A program made the translations under genes and the position numbers. The notes under the pieces were generated by a model that saw nothing but the letters and a program-made list of their open reading frames with translations, was not told the origin of the DNA and did no database searches. Shown in pieces: positions 14,101-28,900 of a stretch of DNA of 64,000 nucleotides. Origin of the DNA: Glandiceps talaboti (lineage: Eukaryota > Hemichordata > Enteropneusta > Spengelidae); NCBI RefSeq assembly GCF_964340395.1, contig NC_135551.1:22526003-22590002 (forward strand), written 5' to 3'. Every line of letters starts with the position of its first letter. Position 1 is the stretch's first letter.

Positions 14101-17100
14101 AGGTCATACATTTTTAAGTCACAGTGAATGTCACATCATTTCTCGGTATTTCTCACGCATGACTATGGTTTACATTTAGTGCAGCATTAATAAGTCGCAG
14201 TTTGAGTTGCTTATAGATACAGTGTACATCATATCTGTTTGAGAGAAATTACATTAATCTCAAATTGATATTGTTGGGATGAGGTACAAAAATGTAAGAG
14301 GCTTAACGTGGATCTGGATGGGTGTGGAAGCGCAGTTACTATAAACATGTAGTCAGGTGTGTTTGGGGTGTGTCACAATTTGGAGACCTATGAAATGAAT
14401 ATGAACTTTTGGAACTTTGGTCTCATTTACAAATGTACATGTACTGTAACTACACAGTAGGTCATAGGGCTATCAAGTGTTTGCTTGTGGTTTGTTTACT
14501 TCAGGGGATAAAGGGAGATAAGACAGGAAAAGAAAATCCAATTCATTATTGCGCCATGGATGATGCATGATGTGATGAAAAGTGTATCAGATTTGCAGAA
14601 TGATTTATTAAATGTATTTTTTAACTTGAAGACAGAACAAAAAAAATAACAAAAACACATGAAGTAATAAAGGTGAATTAGTTGTAACATAGTAAGATAC
14701 ATGTACACGATGAAATATGAACAAAAACATACATACAGTGTACAGGTGTGTACAAATAATTTCTGAAGTGTTGTTACAAAATACATGTACAATGTAATAG
14801 TAATATTGAAAATAATATATAGAAATTTATACTTGACTCCATTTTTTGAGTCATAGTAGTGATAAAGTAAACTTATCTAGAGTTTTTGATGTAGTCTAGC
14901 TGCTAGACCTCGGGCTTTCTTCTGAAGGTGCAATCGCGGGCAAACGCCCAATCCCTCACTAGCAAACCTTTGGTTGCCTTCACAGTGAGCAGAATAGTCC
15001 AAAGGGGTCTAGCAGCATGACAAATTTTTGAAGTAGACTGTAAGATATGTTGTGTGAACTTGTTCCGCTTTCGACGAATGTGTGAAAGCACCTACATGTA
15101 TCACAGCATACCTGACAGACTAGTTTTGAAGCGACTACGTAACTTTCATCTGAATCTCTCTCAGGTGTCATCAGCCGGTGTACATGTAGTGATGATATGG
15201 CGGATGACAAATTCAGATGAAAACTATGTACATGTAGTTGTGTCTAAGTTAGATTTCAAGAAGGTAACTTTGTCACCGTGACTACTAGATGAAAATGTTG
15301 CTTAAGTTAGAAAAGATACATGTACATTTTGTTGAAATAAACAAAAACGAGACCTACATTTTGTACATGCACAATGTACGTTATCTGTAAAAGGCATTTT
15401 ATCTCAAATCCATATCTTTATATTTTGTGATTGACTTATTTTGCTGTAACATGCATCACTATGAACAAAAAATTGTATTTTTAAATACACATACATAGTA
15501 AGTAAAAACTCAAGAGTAACTTTTACATTGAAAAGTACAAGATTTTGTGAAGGTGGGCTTGAAACCCAAAATATCACTATACATGTACATTGTAGGATAT
15601 TAGATTCCATGGTAAAATGGTGATACATTTAGTATACAGACTGTATGTATTTTGTCATTATAAAGGTGAATTGTATCTATAATAAATTGTAAATAGGGCA
15701 TTTGTCACTACATTGTACATGTAATAGAACAGTATACAAATGTAGCTTGGATTCTAAGGTACAAATGTAAATTGTAAACAGGGAATTTCATCACTGTAGA
15801 ACCGTACAGCATGGGTTCTATGTAATACATGTAAATTATAAACATGGCATTTTATCACTATAGAACAGGACAGCATGGATCCTATTAAATTATAAACATG
15901 GCATTTTATCACTGTAGAACAGGACAGCATGGATCCTATTAAATTGTAAACAGCGCGTTTTGTCACCGTAGAACAGGACAGCATGGATACTACATGTATG
16001 TAAAATTATAAACATGACATTTTATCAATGTAGAATAGGACAGCATGGATTCTATTTTAATTACATGTAGAAACAGGGCATTTTATCAATGTAGAACAGG
16101 ACAGCATGGATTCTATGAAATTGTAACTAAATGTACATGTACAGTATTAATACATGTACTTGTACATCATCATCCACATGATACAATGCATACTGTCATT
16201 TTGCCACTGGAGAACAGGGCAACATACAAAATGTACATGTAGATAACAGACCGATTGAAAGAGAACTGTGATATACATTTGAAATGACAAAACTACATGA
16301 ATTATCATAGCATCAATGAAATCAGAAATTAACCTTTTATAATGATGGAATAGTCTACATGTGCAGTATAAAAATGTACTTATTATATAGAGAGACATTT
16401 GTGTTCATTTTATCATGTCCTTGGATTGCATTGATTAAATCATTCTACCATGATGGCAATTGTGTGTTTGAGAAGCTACAATGTACATAGTACATTGTAT
16501 TGATTAATTAGTATTATATAGATATCGATGATCTCATCATTTCGAAAACAAAATATTTTATTAATGTCTGTGTTATTGCTAATGTTGATAAATGAGTAAA
16601 GTCTCTGTGTTCAGATATTTCATCTAGGCTTTCAATTAGTTTCCATAGCAATTTGATAGCATTTGCCAGCCAGTATATGATTGTAAATACCAAGTTTCTG
16701 GGTTATCTTTTAAGAGGAAGAAAGGCAAAGTTGGTTTTACATTTGTTTCTCAGCTGCATTTTGTTACATTGTACATAAATACATTTGTATGCTTTGGGAC
16801 CCAGAAAAGTCACTTTCATCAATCCTGCATCATGCGACCTCACTAAGATACATGTACATGTACATGTACAAATGTACAGATACATGTACATGTAGGTTTA
16901 TTAAAATTGGCAGATATGGTTTGTTTGAGATGTACATTGTACATTGTATACAGTGCACATACATGTACGTTTTACTAAACAATTTAAAGTTTGTGTTATA
17001 TTGGGTTGTCGGTGGCCGAGTGGTTAAACCACTTGCCTCTTACCACTACGGTCGGGGTTTGAACCCATTCAGGGTTTGATTAAATTTACCACGCTGTAAG

Positions 17101-20100
17101 TAAGAAGAGTGTCATTCAGTTTGACTCTACCGTACAATGCAGGTTTTCCCCGGATACTTCGGTTTCCTCCTGCACTAACAACACTGAACCAAAGGAGCCT
17201 ATAAATGGGACGAGCTCCCGATCCCGTTGGTTATCTGATAAATAATTAAACGAGGTTACTAAAATTAAAAGAAAGGAAGTACATGCACTGTACACATACA
17301 ATGTCATTGTACAATTGACAAAATGTGTAATCAGATCTTCAGTCTGTGTTGTCAGGGTTTTATCTTCTAGGTTACTCCTTGATACTGATACAGGAAACTC
17401 ATGAAATTTTACCACACATATATTGATTTCTATTTTGGTGGTTTGAAATCTGTAGGAAACAGGAAATTCTTTAATTTCATCAAATATGTTGATCTCCAAC
17501 TGTAAATAATGATCCAAACCAAAAAAATATTGAGGACCATATTAATATAAAGCTTTCAGTTGAGTGCTGTTCACTTTAATCAAACCATACTACAGTGTAT
17601 ATTTACATACATTGTAAATGTACATTATAAATACAACATGTATAGCATAGCAAGGTGTAATCTTTGAAAGCAAGCCTGTACAGGTTTCATCAGAACTCAC
17701 AGCTGCTGTTAGTATTATGAGTCTGTGACAAAATCAAAATATTGGACTCATGTACTGGAACACGTCAATACTGAGAGACAAACAGACAGACAGACCTACA
17801 AAACTACATACATGTACCGGTATGTAACTACATAACAAACACAGATTAAAAAACTGACAAACTGTAAATGGAACATTTTTTGGGACAGTTTTGTGATTTA
17901 TTAACAATTTTATATCCCTGTACATGTATGTGTACTGTGCATCCAAATTTACAAATGTATTTACATGTAGTGACTGTGTACATATGTATCATGTATTGTA
18001 CAATACAACAAATTAAAAAAATGTATGAAGTGAACAAGCCATGTTATTATATTTGAACAGAAACTATGGATTGTACACATGAACATTTTGTACCCTGGTC
18101 GTTCTCCATCACGACAACCTGTGTCTACATGTGTACATGTACATCACTGGTTTTGCACGGCAGTGCTTGAAGTATGGCGTCAAAGCATTCCAATTCCAAA
18201 TTTTTAGAAATATTTCATAAATTATAGCTTGTAGAGGTATACATTCTGTAATTATATTATTCCCCAATATTGTTCTTCATTCAGCCTGAAAATACTCGCA
18301 TACCGACATGTAAGTTTTGTCACTACAAGTCACTCGACAATTAGTGACAAGGCCCCTTACATTGTAGATGTACATGTACATTGTACTAGAAATTTTATTG
18401 GTGGAACGAAGAGATATATATGCCCGAGAATGTACTAGCCTGTCTACTGACGGGTTCTGTGACTCTCCTGTATTTGTGTAATAATTCTTGAAAATGTTCA
18501 AGTTAATGTGAAATAAAGACTTCAGTGAACCCAGTGTCTGAAAGTGAGTCTACATGTAGTTGTACATGTACATGTACCTCAAGGTAGACACTTTATTCCC
18601 GCTATGTACATGTACATGTACATGTAACATATACAAACTATATCTTTGTCTACAAGAACATGATGATTAATAATGATATATAACATGTCACCCAAGACAA
18701 AGTAAAAATAAGGAAGAAAGGTGAGGAAATTGATGAGAATCAACCCACATGCATCAGTGCATTGGTATGTGCTTTGTCATCACATGTGTAACTCTATATA
18801 CACAGAACTAATGGCATAGTCCAGTGGGAATAGTAGTCAATTTGTCTAATGGATTGAAAATACCTTAATAGATATACAATTTATATATACATGTATGTAC
18901 ACATGCGCATGCTGATATTATTACTGATCAAGTATGATAAAGTTAATTGCACTATAAATATCAGTTTTGCCAGAATTGTACAAAAGTAGAACGCAATCAT
19001 ATGTAATCAAAAACATAATATTCTTTATTGTCCTATGGGAATGGGACTACTAGATGTGTATAAGTAAGGCCTTGAACAAATTCTTAGACCTCAATAGTTT
19101 AATCATTGCAGATTGTTTCATTTCCTTAGAACAGGATCTGTGAAAATGAGGACTTTGGTTTCTTTCTCACAAAATTTGCGTTTTTCCTGGAATTTGAAAA
19201 AGGAAGTTGTACATGTATGTATGTGTGCATGATTGATTCATCAACTTATATAATGGTTTATATTCACATGGAACTTACATGTACTACATGTAAGACTAGT
19301 GTGCTGTGTGTATTACATGTACAATGTACAAATGTACATGTATATTATTATGTGATACATCATGTATGTGCAAAGGTACATGTTTATGTCATGTTAAAGT
19401 TGTACCTACATGTATGTACAATATAGGTATCTCTTACAATCTTATCTATCAAAGATAAAGAAGTAACTATGACACATTACATTGTATTAGAATGCCTAGT
19501 GTATGAATGGAATGTCTTTTGATTAGAAGTCATTTTATACAGGTACAATCTTATCATACACAGCCAAGACCACAGGCACTTGTTACATGTACATTGTATG
19601 TTTCGCCAAGATATGTTTCAGTATACAATAAAATATCAGTGATATTGAGATATTTGGCAAATAATAATGTCACTGCAAAATAGAAATGCTTACATGTATA
19701 TTTCTCGGTGTGTGGACTTACATGATCTGAGAAACCCATGTTATTTTACCCCTTTCATATATTTTTTGCCGAGTATCTCAATATTATCGATGTTTTATTG
19801 TATTCAGAAACATATCTTGGGGAAACAACAAGTGCCTGTGGTCAAGACCCTATGTGCATGGAAAAAACACAAGTGTATATTTATACAGAAGGAATTTGGA
19901 TATACATGTACATGTACATGATATGTACACATGTACAAATTACTACACATATACATATACATGTACATATACATGTCAGCCTGGAATCAAGTCATGTGTG
20001 AATTTTGACTACGTCACTCCACAGTATTGTTAAAATCCACACACAACCATCAGCGTAAACCACTTTACGACAGCGCTTAACAGATGCAAAGATTTTTCGT

Positions 20101-23100
20101 TTGCATCAGCGGAAAAAATGTGCTCTAGTTTGTGAGAATGACTATGACTTGACTGTACAGTAGGCTACATGTATACATTGTACATTGTACATTGTTCATG
20201 TAACCTACATGTACATTGTACATGTACTGCAGCCAAGATCAATCTACATTTTGTACATTATGAAAATATACTGATATATGTAAATTGTATGTTACTCTAC
20301 CTGTACATTGTATATTTCACCAAAATAAGCAATTTGAACATACATGATATTTTTTTTCTTGATCACTCTGTGTCCTTCAGCTGTCTCCTCACTTGATGTA
20401 GGGCTTCATGTCAAAGTTGATACAGAATATTATACAACCAACAAATATAAATTAAATGCTGTTAATTTCCTTGCTTATTTTGCATTAGTTCCAAACACAG
20501 AAATAGCAATAAAATAAATTATATTTCTTTATTCTATTTAACATGTACAGTACTACTGCAATTACAATTTGTCAGAATATATTATACACACCTACAATAT
20601 TTCAATATATACACCTACCACAGTAACGGAGAGACAGACAGATGTACATGTACATGTATGTCGATGAAATATTGACCTTTGACCTGTGGTACATGTACAT
20701 GTACAAATGTACACATGTGCAAATGGACTGTTGCTTGCAATATGAAAGGTTTATTCACTACATGTATGTCACTATACAATGTATACAATACCTAATACTG
20801 TGTCTGACCTTTCATGAATGCCAGTTCCTTCCTGGTTCCTGAACCGTGCTGTTCTGATAAGGCCACATCAACTGATATGTCTGGACATGATAACACAACA
20901 CTTCACCATGAGAGTAAAATAAAACACAAAACACAAGTTGGTCAGGAATTAGGGAGTTTGTTCTTATAGCTGTGTATACAAAATGTAATAAGTATATGCA
21001 TATTCTATTTGTTATTAGTCTGTAAGATACAGGCATATGTGCCATGGTATCAGCAAGCACTCATAACAACACATACACCGTATCTTATTCTTACTGTCTA
21101 ATTTGTTACATTCACTTGTATACAATATGTACATGTACAATGCATGACCATTAAGGTATTATACTCACTTGATGATTTTGAACATAAGGCCTTAAAAAAA
21201 TTGTTTGGTTTTGGTTACCCGACCTCATCTAGTTTTTCACGCCAACCCATAACTTTTTTTTACGTATTCGAATAACAAAATTGTGAAGTCTTGTAAGAAA
21301 TAGTGGATGCAGAAACTGACATCAAGGTGACAACTTAAAAAGACAATGTAATCTGTAATGGCTGTACATCTGATGGTAAGAAACCAATAACACAGAGACC
21401 ATATGGGAAACAACGGAAAACATTACTACCTGAACGAGACACTCACATATGAAAAAAAAAATCAAAAAAAAAATCTACCTACCCCACCTATTCTAAAATT
21501 GAGTGTAATCGGATCCACATTATTTTTTTTTTAGGCCTAATGATCATTCAGTACCAATCACCTGAAATGCACAGCTGTTCTGAGAGTAACATTGGACATG
21601 TACATTGTATACTAATTAATAAAAATTTCTACTCAAACATTTCTTGGAAGCAAATTCCTAATTTTTGCCCACTTCTCATAAGCACCATCAAGGGATGTTC
21701 TTAGAGTATTTTGTAATGTCAAAAGTTATCACAAATTTACATTAACTTTTCCATAATTTCTTCAAAATCTAATATCATTTTTCATAAAATGCTCTTCCAA
21801 AATTTAGGATTAGCAGGGAAAAATTGGACTATAAGAATGCAATAAAGCTGTGTACATGTACATGTATAGAACGAAATTTACTTTGTTATATTTTTGGCAA
21901 ATTTTCTGTTTCTTTTGTTTTAAATTTTAAACTCAGTGAGCATGTACATGTATACAAAATGTACATGTACTGTACATTTTAATATGACCTTAAAATTCCA
22001 GGTCAAATGCTTTAATTAATTTTTCACAACAAATTAAATTTCCTTGAAATGAAATGAAATTGTTCAAAAGCAGTCCTTCCATGTACATGTGTATATGCAT
22101 ACTGTATCATAGTAGTATGTACAATGTATATGTTCACATGAGAAGTACTTGTTACCATGGTGACAAGTACTACCCAAACAATCACCCTCTTCTTGAAGTG
22201 AACTTTGGATGTCATATTGACCAATTGAGTAAAGTTTTAATGCTGTAAGGTCAAGAAAAGGTTACAGTAAATAACTGAAACATACATGTAATATAAATAT
22301 CTGTGTATTTTTCCTCATTGTTTATGCTTTGTAATTGTACATGTACTATACGTGTACATGTATACATATGCATTTTGAATATCAAGAAAAGTGAAGAATG
22401 TTGTGTCTGACTCTGAGTTGAGTGCATTTGTACTCTATTTACATTGTAAAGTGTAAAGGTATCAACATTGTATATACATTTGCATAGTATTTTTTTACAT
22501 GCGAATTTCAATAATATTCAAGTTTTGAATACATGTGTGTACAGATACATTTATATTTTTAGAAACAATTTCATTGTATTACTTGGACAACTCACATCTA
22601 CATCACTACATGTATGCATGTGCACAAATGTACACTGTAAATGTATATAGTATCATGTACGTTGTACATCATGTATGTTGACATTGTATATGAATTATGT
22701 ACATGTATTATGTAACATTGCACTTGTTTCTGGAAGAACACATCATGCTGTGTTACTCTACACTGTACATGTGTGTTTCTTACATATACAGTGAATTTCA
22801 CAACGCCGTTCAGCTTTTCTGTTTGATACAACCACGCAGAAACCAACAAGAAACTAGACATGCTACAAAATGTACACTTAAAAGATACATTTATGATGTA
22901 GCAAGATTGAATGAGTACAGTTTCTTGCTACAGTTTTTGTCTAAGCAAAATGAACTACACGTGCCACCATACAGACATCAAATGAACACCGCAAAGGACA
23001 GTTTATCCACCCTTCATCAGGTGACTAAGAAAAACACTGGCACCCGGATGTCTGCATGGGGTTGCTGTAGTATACATTTAAATGGTTTATTTCAATTAGA

Positions 23101-25846
23101 CAAAATGTAGCAAAAAATGTTATCTTGCTGTTGAAGTGTAGCACATGTAGTTTCTTGTTGATTTCTAAGAGATGAAACAGAAAAGCTGAACAGTATTGTG
23201 AAATTCATTGTACCACATGCAACAAACAATGTCATTCCACATACTGTAAAGGGAGTGAGAAATTACAGAGACTTAGGCTAATTAGGGTGTCATTATTGTT
23301 TACCTTACACATACCAATGGGTTATACATTGTGAAGGGTAGAAGCATGTAGTATGTACATGTACCAGTCTTCTAGTGTTGACTTATCTTGATATTCTAAA
23401 CCAAATTATAAATACTCTGTCACAAAAACTTGAGAAATTTGTTTGTGGACAATTTACAACAGGAAATAAAGTATCAAGTAAAACATTTAGAATGTTATCA
23501 AATTTCAAACTATTATGATATAAACTGAAAATCCTAGTCTTATGCACATTAATTTCCTTGTTCTGAATAATTTGATCTACATGTACACGTAGTTAATATT
23601 TATTGCACTTGTACCAGATACAATGTACATGTACATGCATCCTGGAATGTTACATGATCCCCCATTATGTTGCAGTTGAGTGCTGAAGTTCTGTTATTTT
23701 ATCATTATTTTATGAGGCAATGACTGAATAACTGACAACTGTTTACTCCACATACTGACCAGTGACAATGATAATTGGTCTCATCTGTACTTGTTAGTAG
23801 ATGTTGGCGAAAACGGGAAAATGAAATAAAAACATGTGACACGCATGATTTTGGATGACACGTGAACAAATCCTTTTATTTTTTTGGCCCAAGTTGACTT
23901 TGTTCTATTTTGACCCCCTAGCATGAGGTAAAATGCTATTGCAGGTACACATAATTCAACTTGTGTTAATGTTACATTTTATCTTTTTTATCGTGACAGT
24001 GGAAGCAGTGGTGGAGTATGACTACACTGCTGAAGCAGAAGATGAGTTGAGTCTACAGGTTGGAGACATTATCACAAATATAGAAACACAGGAGGGAGGA
24101 TGGTGGGAAGGTGAAGTCAATGGAAAAAAGGGAATGTTTCCAGACAATTTTGTCAAGGTACAGTACATGTACATTATTGATAAACACACTGACTTTATTT
24201 TTATTACTTGGTTTTCAATATTGAACATTACGTATTTCCCCAAAAATTATGACCTTTCAAAATACTCCTGGTAAAATGAAAATAAATCTCGATAAGTTTT
24301 CATATACATGTAGTACGATGTACATGTATAGTGCAAGATATGTACCTACATGTACAATGTACATTTGTACATGTACATTACTTTACATTGTATCACTAAT
24401 GACTTACACAGATTCATCATTTGATCTACGAAGCTGACAAACATTTTTGGTACTTTACTCTGAACATTTTGTAGTGATACAGTGATGGGGACACTAATGT
24501 CAAATGATTGCAGAACTTGTCCAGATGCAAGTACAAATGTATAATAATATTCATGTATGTGTACCGGTACATGTACATAGGACTGGTTTACTGATGTATG
24601 ACATGGTGTGTTTATTTTTCCCTAGATCATTAAACCTAAGAGCTCTCCATCAAACAGAAACAGTACAAGTTCACCACCAACAGTAGAAGTAGAAGATGAC
24701 AAAGACAAAGCTCCTCCAAAAGATATAAAAAGACGTATGTACACATATACATGATATATATCCTACCATGTTGTACGGTATAGATCATGATTTCACTGGC
24801 TCAACAAAGCCATGATTGCAATACTCCATATTCCAGTTCCACATGTAGTGATGATGTTCAGGCCTTTTCACAGGTAGATTTGGCAAAGTGAGGACCAAGA
24901 TTTTCGCTCTGACTGCACTGGAAGCATTACACATTATGTCCAGGATCATAACAATAGTGGTTGGTTAGGCACATTTTGATTATAGGTAGTCACTAAGAAA
25001 TAATATAGTGAGGACAACATAGAAAATGAGTAATATAACTATTGTCTGCTGTCTTATGCTACAATACTCAACTATTCTGGCCCTTGCTTCTGTGTCCCCC
25101 CCACCCGCCCCACACACTTAAAAAAAAACACCCCCAAAAAAACAAAAAAACACAAAAAACACAAAACAAAAAAACAACAAAAAAAACACAAAAAAACGTA
25201 AAAAAAAAAAAAACCAAACAAAAAAACCCTCAAAAAACCACAAAAAACGTAAAAAAAAAAACAACCAAACAAAAAAACCCACAAAAAACAAAAACAGCTA
25301 CAAGAAAGGCCTGCAAACAGCACTCCTAGTGGCCAAACCATGAAATCTTTTTATCTTTCTGATAACCAGACTATGGCATATTGACACTTTTATACAATGC
25401 TGAGTTATACAAAAAATGTAATGTCATAGTTATTTGAATTTACAGATATTTACATGGACATGTTCAGATGCAGAATACACATTATGAGTACATGTATGTA
25501 TCACTGAAAAGCAACGTACCTAATCAAGGAAGATAAACAGGAAATTCTTGTCTCTTCATGGGGGTGGGGGAGGGGGGTGGGGTGGAGGGGTGCATTGAGT
25601 GATCAAAGTTAGCTTATCAGTATCTCACTCACTTAGTTAGATAGTGAAAACTTCCACTAGTGTCCTGTACACATCAATAAGTGAAGTAAATTTTTGATCA
25701 ACATCTGTGTATTCTCATGAGAGAACCATAAGTTTCACTACGTGTTATTGTCTGATGTAAGTCGATCTTCATGCCAAATGAAAGCAGGAAATGTATGCTA
25801 GGAATAAAACACAGAGAAGTGAACTTCTTGTATCATATTCATGAAG

Positions 25847-25917
<71 letters not shown>

Positions 25918-28900
25918 ATCAAAAAGCTGTTAGAATTTATTTGTGCATTGTTCCAGTGAAAATTCAACATATACAATGTATGGTTATTATATTATGTAAG
26001 AGTTACAAAAAAAAAATTGTATATAGTATGTCATGTACATGTATCAGCTGACTTTTTTTATGGTTACTTCTTCCTTCAAAAAGAGAACTATATGTACCTG
26101 ACCCAAATATGAACATTTCATTTAGCATTCATAACTAGATGCTATGTATAATATAAACTATTACATGTACAATGCAATTCAGACATTCTTGTGAAAATCC
26201 ATGCATGAAGTTTAAGCTCTGGTCACTGGCTTGGAACTTTGCGTGCACAATCATATGACCTTAGGTTCTTATTGTGGTGTATACTACAGTTTATCATACA
26301 TACATACATACATACATACATACATACATACATACATACATACATACATACATACATACATACATACATACACACACATACATGTACATGTCGTACATAC
26401 ATACATACATACATACATACATACATACATACATACATACACACACACACATACATACATACATACATACATACATACATACATACATACATACATACAT
26501 ACATACATACACATATACATACATACATACATACATACATACATACATACATACATACATACATACATACATACATAAATACATACATACATACATACAT
26601 ACATACATACATACATACATACATACATACATACATACATACATACATAAATACATACATACATACATACATACATACATGTACATGTCGTACATACATA
26701 GATACATACACACACACAGTAAACCACACCCCCAAAAGTCATTATCAAATACTTGTATAATTAAAGGTACAATGTAAATTATCACATGCACACATCACAG
26801 CGTCACATGCTTCATGTGTTAACTCCTGTGTTCATCTCAGCTGAGAGTGTTCACTTACATAATGACTTTATTTGAATAATGTCATAGTTGTAACAGTTTA
26901 TTGGGCACACATTTTCAAATTGTGATTCTCAACATAAGCTGGTACATGTATGAAAGATAACCCATGACCACTAGTGTCATGTAGTAGTACTACATTTTAT
27001 ATTTTAAACGGTACCACCACTTTCTATAAACTGTGCTATGATGGGAGAAAACCTGCATCGCACTATCCTTTACACAATTGCAGTTTGCGGTAATTTTGTG
27101 TTCTGTACACTGAATTGTCATTTTTGTGTGATTTGATTGAAGCTGGAGCCGACAAATTGAGGCAGAAACGGGCCAAAGTGACGTACAGTTACACACCACA
27201 GAATGAGGATGAATTGGAATTGAAACTAGGTGAATTAGTAGAGGTCACAAAACAGGAAGAACCTGGATGGTGGGAAGGAAAACTCAATGGAAAAGTCGGG
27301 GTCTTTCCGTCTAACTTTGTCGAAATTGTAGAGGAAAAAGGTCATAGTGCCAAGACTGAAGACAAAGGAGAAGAAACAAATAAAGAAAGTAAGTGTGTCA
27401 TTTACTGTTACTATAGCAACCAGTTTACAAAAAAATGTCTCCCCCTCAGTTTTTACAACATTGTAGAATTTTAGAGAAATTTATTATAGAAAACTGAATA
27501 CTGTATATGATAACTACATAACGTTGTGTAAAAGTTCTCTTTTTCCTAAAAAAGCTAACAAATCAGTTGGTTCCTGAGCTTGAGAAACATTGGCTTTCAT
27601 TTACATAAACTTAGGGAGTCATGCACGTTTCCAGACAGATGAAATCTTTGTTTTTGTTACAAAAGGACACATGTATTCCTGGATAATATATTGTTAAACT
27701 TAACGGTTCCAAGAATCAAATTGGACAGTGAAATAAAGTTACTTTGCCATGGTAAATTTTAATTGACGGTGACATTGATCTGTCCACAGTAGATGGATTG
27801 AAATGTTGCACTATGTACAAATGTACTGGTCCAGAGTGACTACTTGTATATTTCACCTGTGTTCTTAATATTATGACTCCACACATGGCCTACAGAAGTA
27901 CATATAGCGCGTATCAGATCACTGTTCACTCTCTCTGAAATGAACTAATGTGCCACCAAGTAGACATCAAATGAATATTGACTCTAGACATGGCGCAGAA
28001 GTACCTACAGCTCATTTCAGATTACTGTTCACTCTTTCTGAAATTAAGTAAATGTGTCACCATGCATGTAGACATCAAATGAATGCTGCAAAGGACAGAT
28101 TACAATGTACAAATGTACAGGCATGTCTGTGCCTAGATGTAGTAAGTTTAATTCAATCTTGCCATCTTAAAGTTTAGGATGCGTAGTTCCTTATTGGTTT
28201 CTGTGTGTGATTGTAGCAACCAGAGAGAGTAAACATCATCTGCAATGCACTGTAAATGTACAATCATACATGTATATTTAACTAAGGCATAATGTTGTCA
28301 GTGACTTATGGATATGTCTTCACACCACAGAGGCCACCAGTCCAACTGTTGAAGTTCCACCGAAGAAAAAAATAGTTGGAGGAGTGGGACTCGGTGATAT
28401 TTTCAAAAATGGTGCACCAAAATTGAGGAAAACAGGAAACACATTAGAGAGGGGAACACAACCTCCTCCAGTCTTACCCTCATCACGATCACCATCTGAA
28501 GAAAAGACCATAGTGTTAGAGGGTAAAAAACAGGTTAGTTACAGTACAGCATCACTTTGTTTATGATTTCCATTATATAGTGTAAAAATATCAGAAGCAA
28601 TTCAATGTATGAAAGTTTGTATTTCCATAACGGCATTCTAATTCAACCCAAGTAGATGTAACTGTTTACTGTTTGTTATTAATTTTTGTCATAAAAATAC
28701 CAGATCTTTACTGGCAACTGTTCAATCCTAATCAGTTTACAGTATTACCTATCTACATTGATGGCACTGTGTACACTGACTTGATATCTGTATGTAAACA
28801 GTACAAATGAATGGCCTGAACTATTAAGTATTAACCGACAACATTTTAAATTTACGGGCTGCTACTGTGACTGTACACTGTACATTTGTACATGCACACG

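Larger units (their letters stand above)
8165..23999 (+). other. Intron 1 of the CIN85-like gene
   Basis: A 15.8-kb intron from a GTGAGT donor to a CGTGACAG acceptor. No other gene is supported inside it. It is crowded with variants of the self-complementary word TACATGTACATGTA, and holds one SINE (17005), several inverted-repeat elements (11840, 14892, 19564, 22792) and a 60-bp tandem array (15765). Confidence 0.8.
24158..27142 (+). other. Introns 2 and 3 of the CIN85-like gene (exon 3 at 24626-24734)
   Basis: Apart from exon 3 these contain TACATGTA words, an A-rich tract (25120-25295), a (CA)n array (25847-25914) and a large (ACAT)n array (26287-26715). No further exon is supported. Confidence 0.7.

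Noticed and set aside
17005-17078. Functional tRNA gene
   Set aside because: A and B boxes are present but the acceptor stem does not close and a non-tRNA SINE body follows.
17116-17517. 133-codon minus-strand frame
   Set aside because: It overlaps the SINE body and shows no domain or splice support.
22697-23110. 137-codon frame as a gene
   Set aside because: It starts outside and runs through a MITE with terminal inverted repeats; no family signature.
23933-24274. CIN85-like first exon starting at the ATG at 23933
   Set aside because: The extra N-terminus lies in the intron before a good acceptor, and splicing ATGG from 8161 restores the family start exactly.
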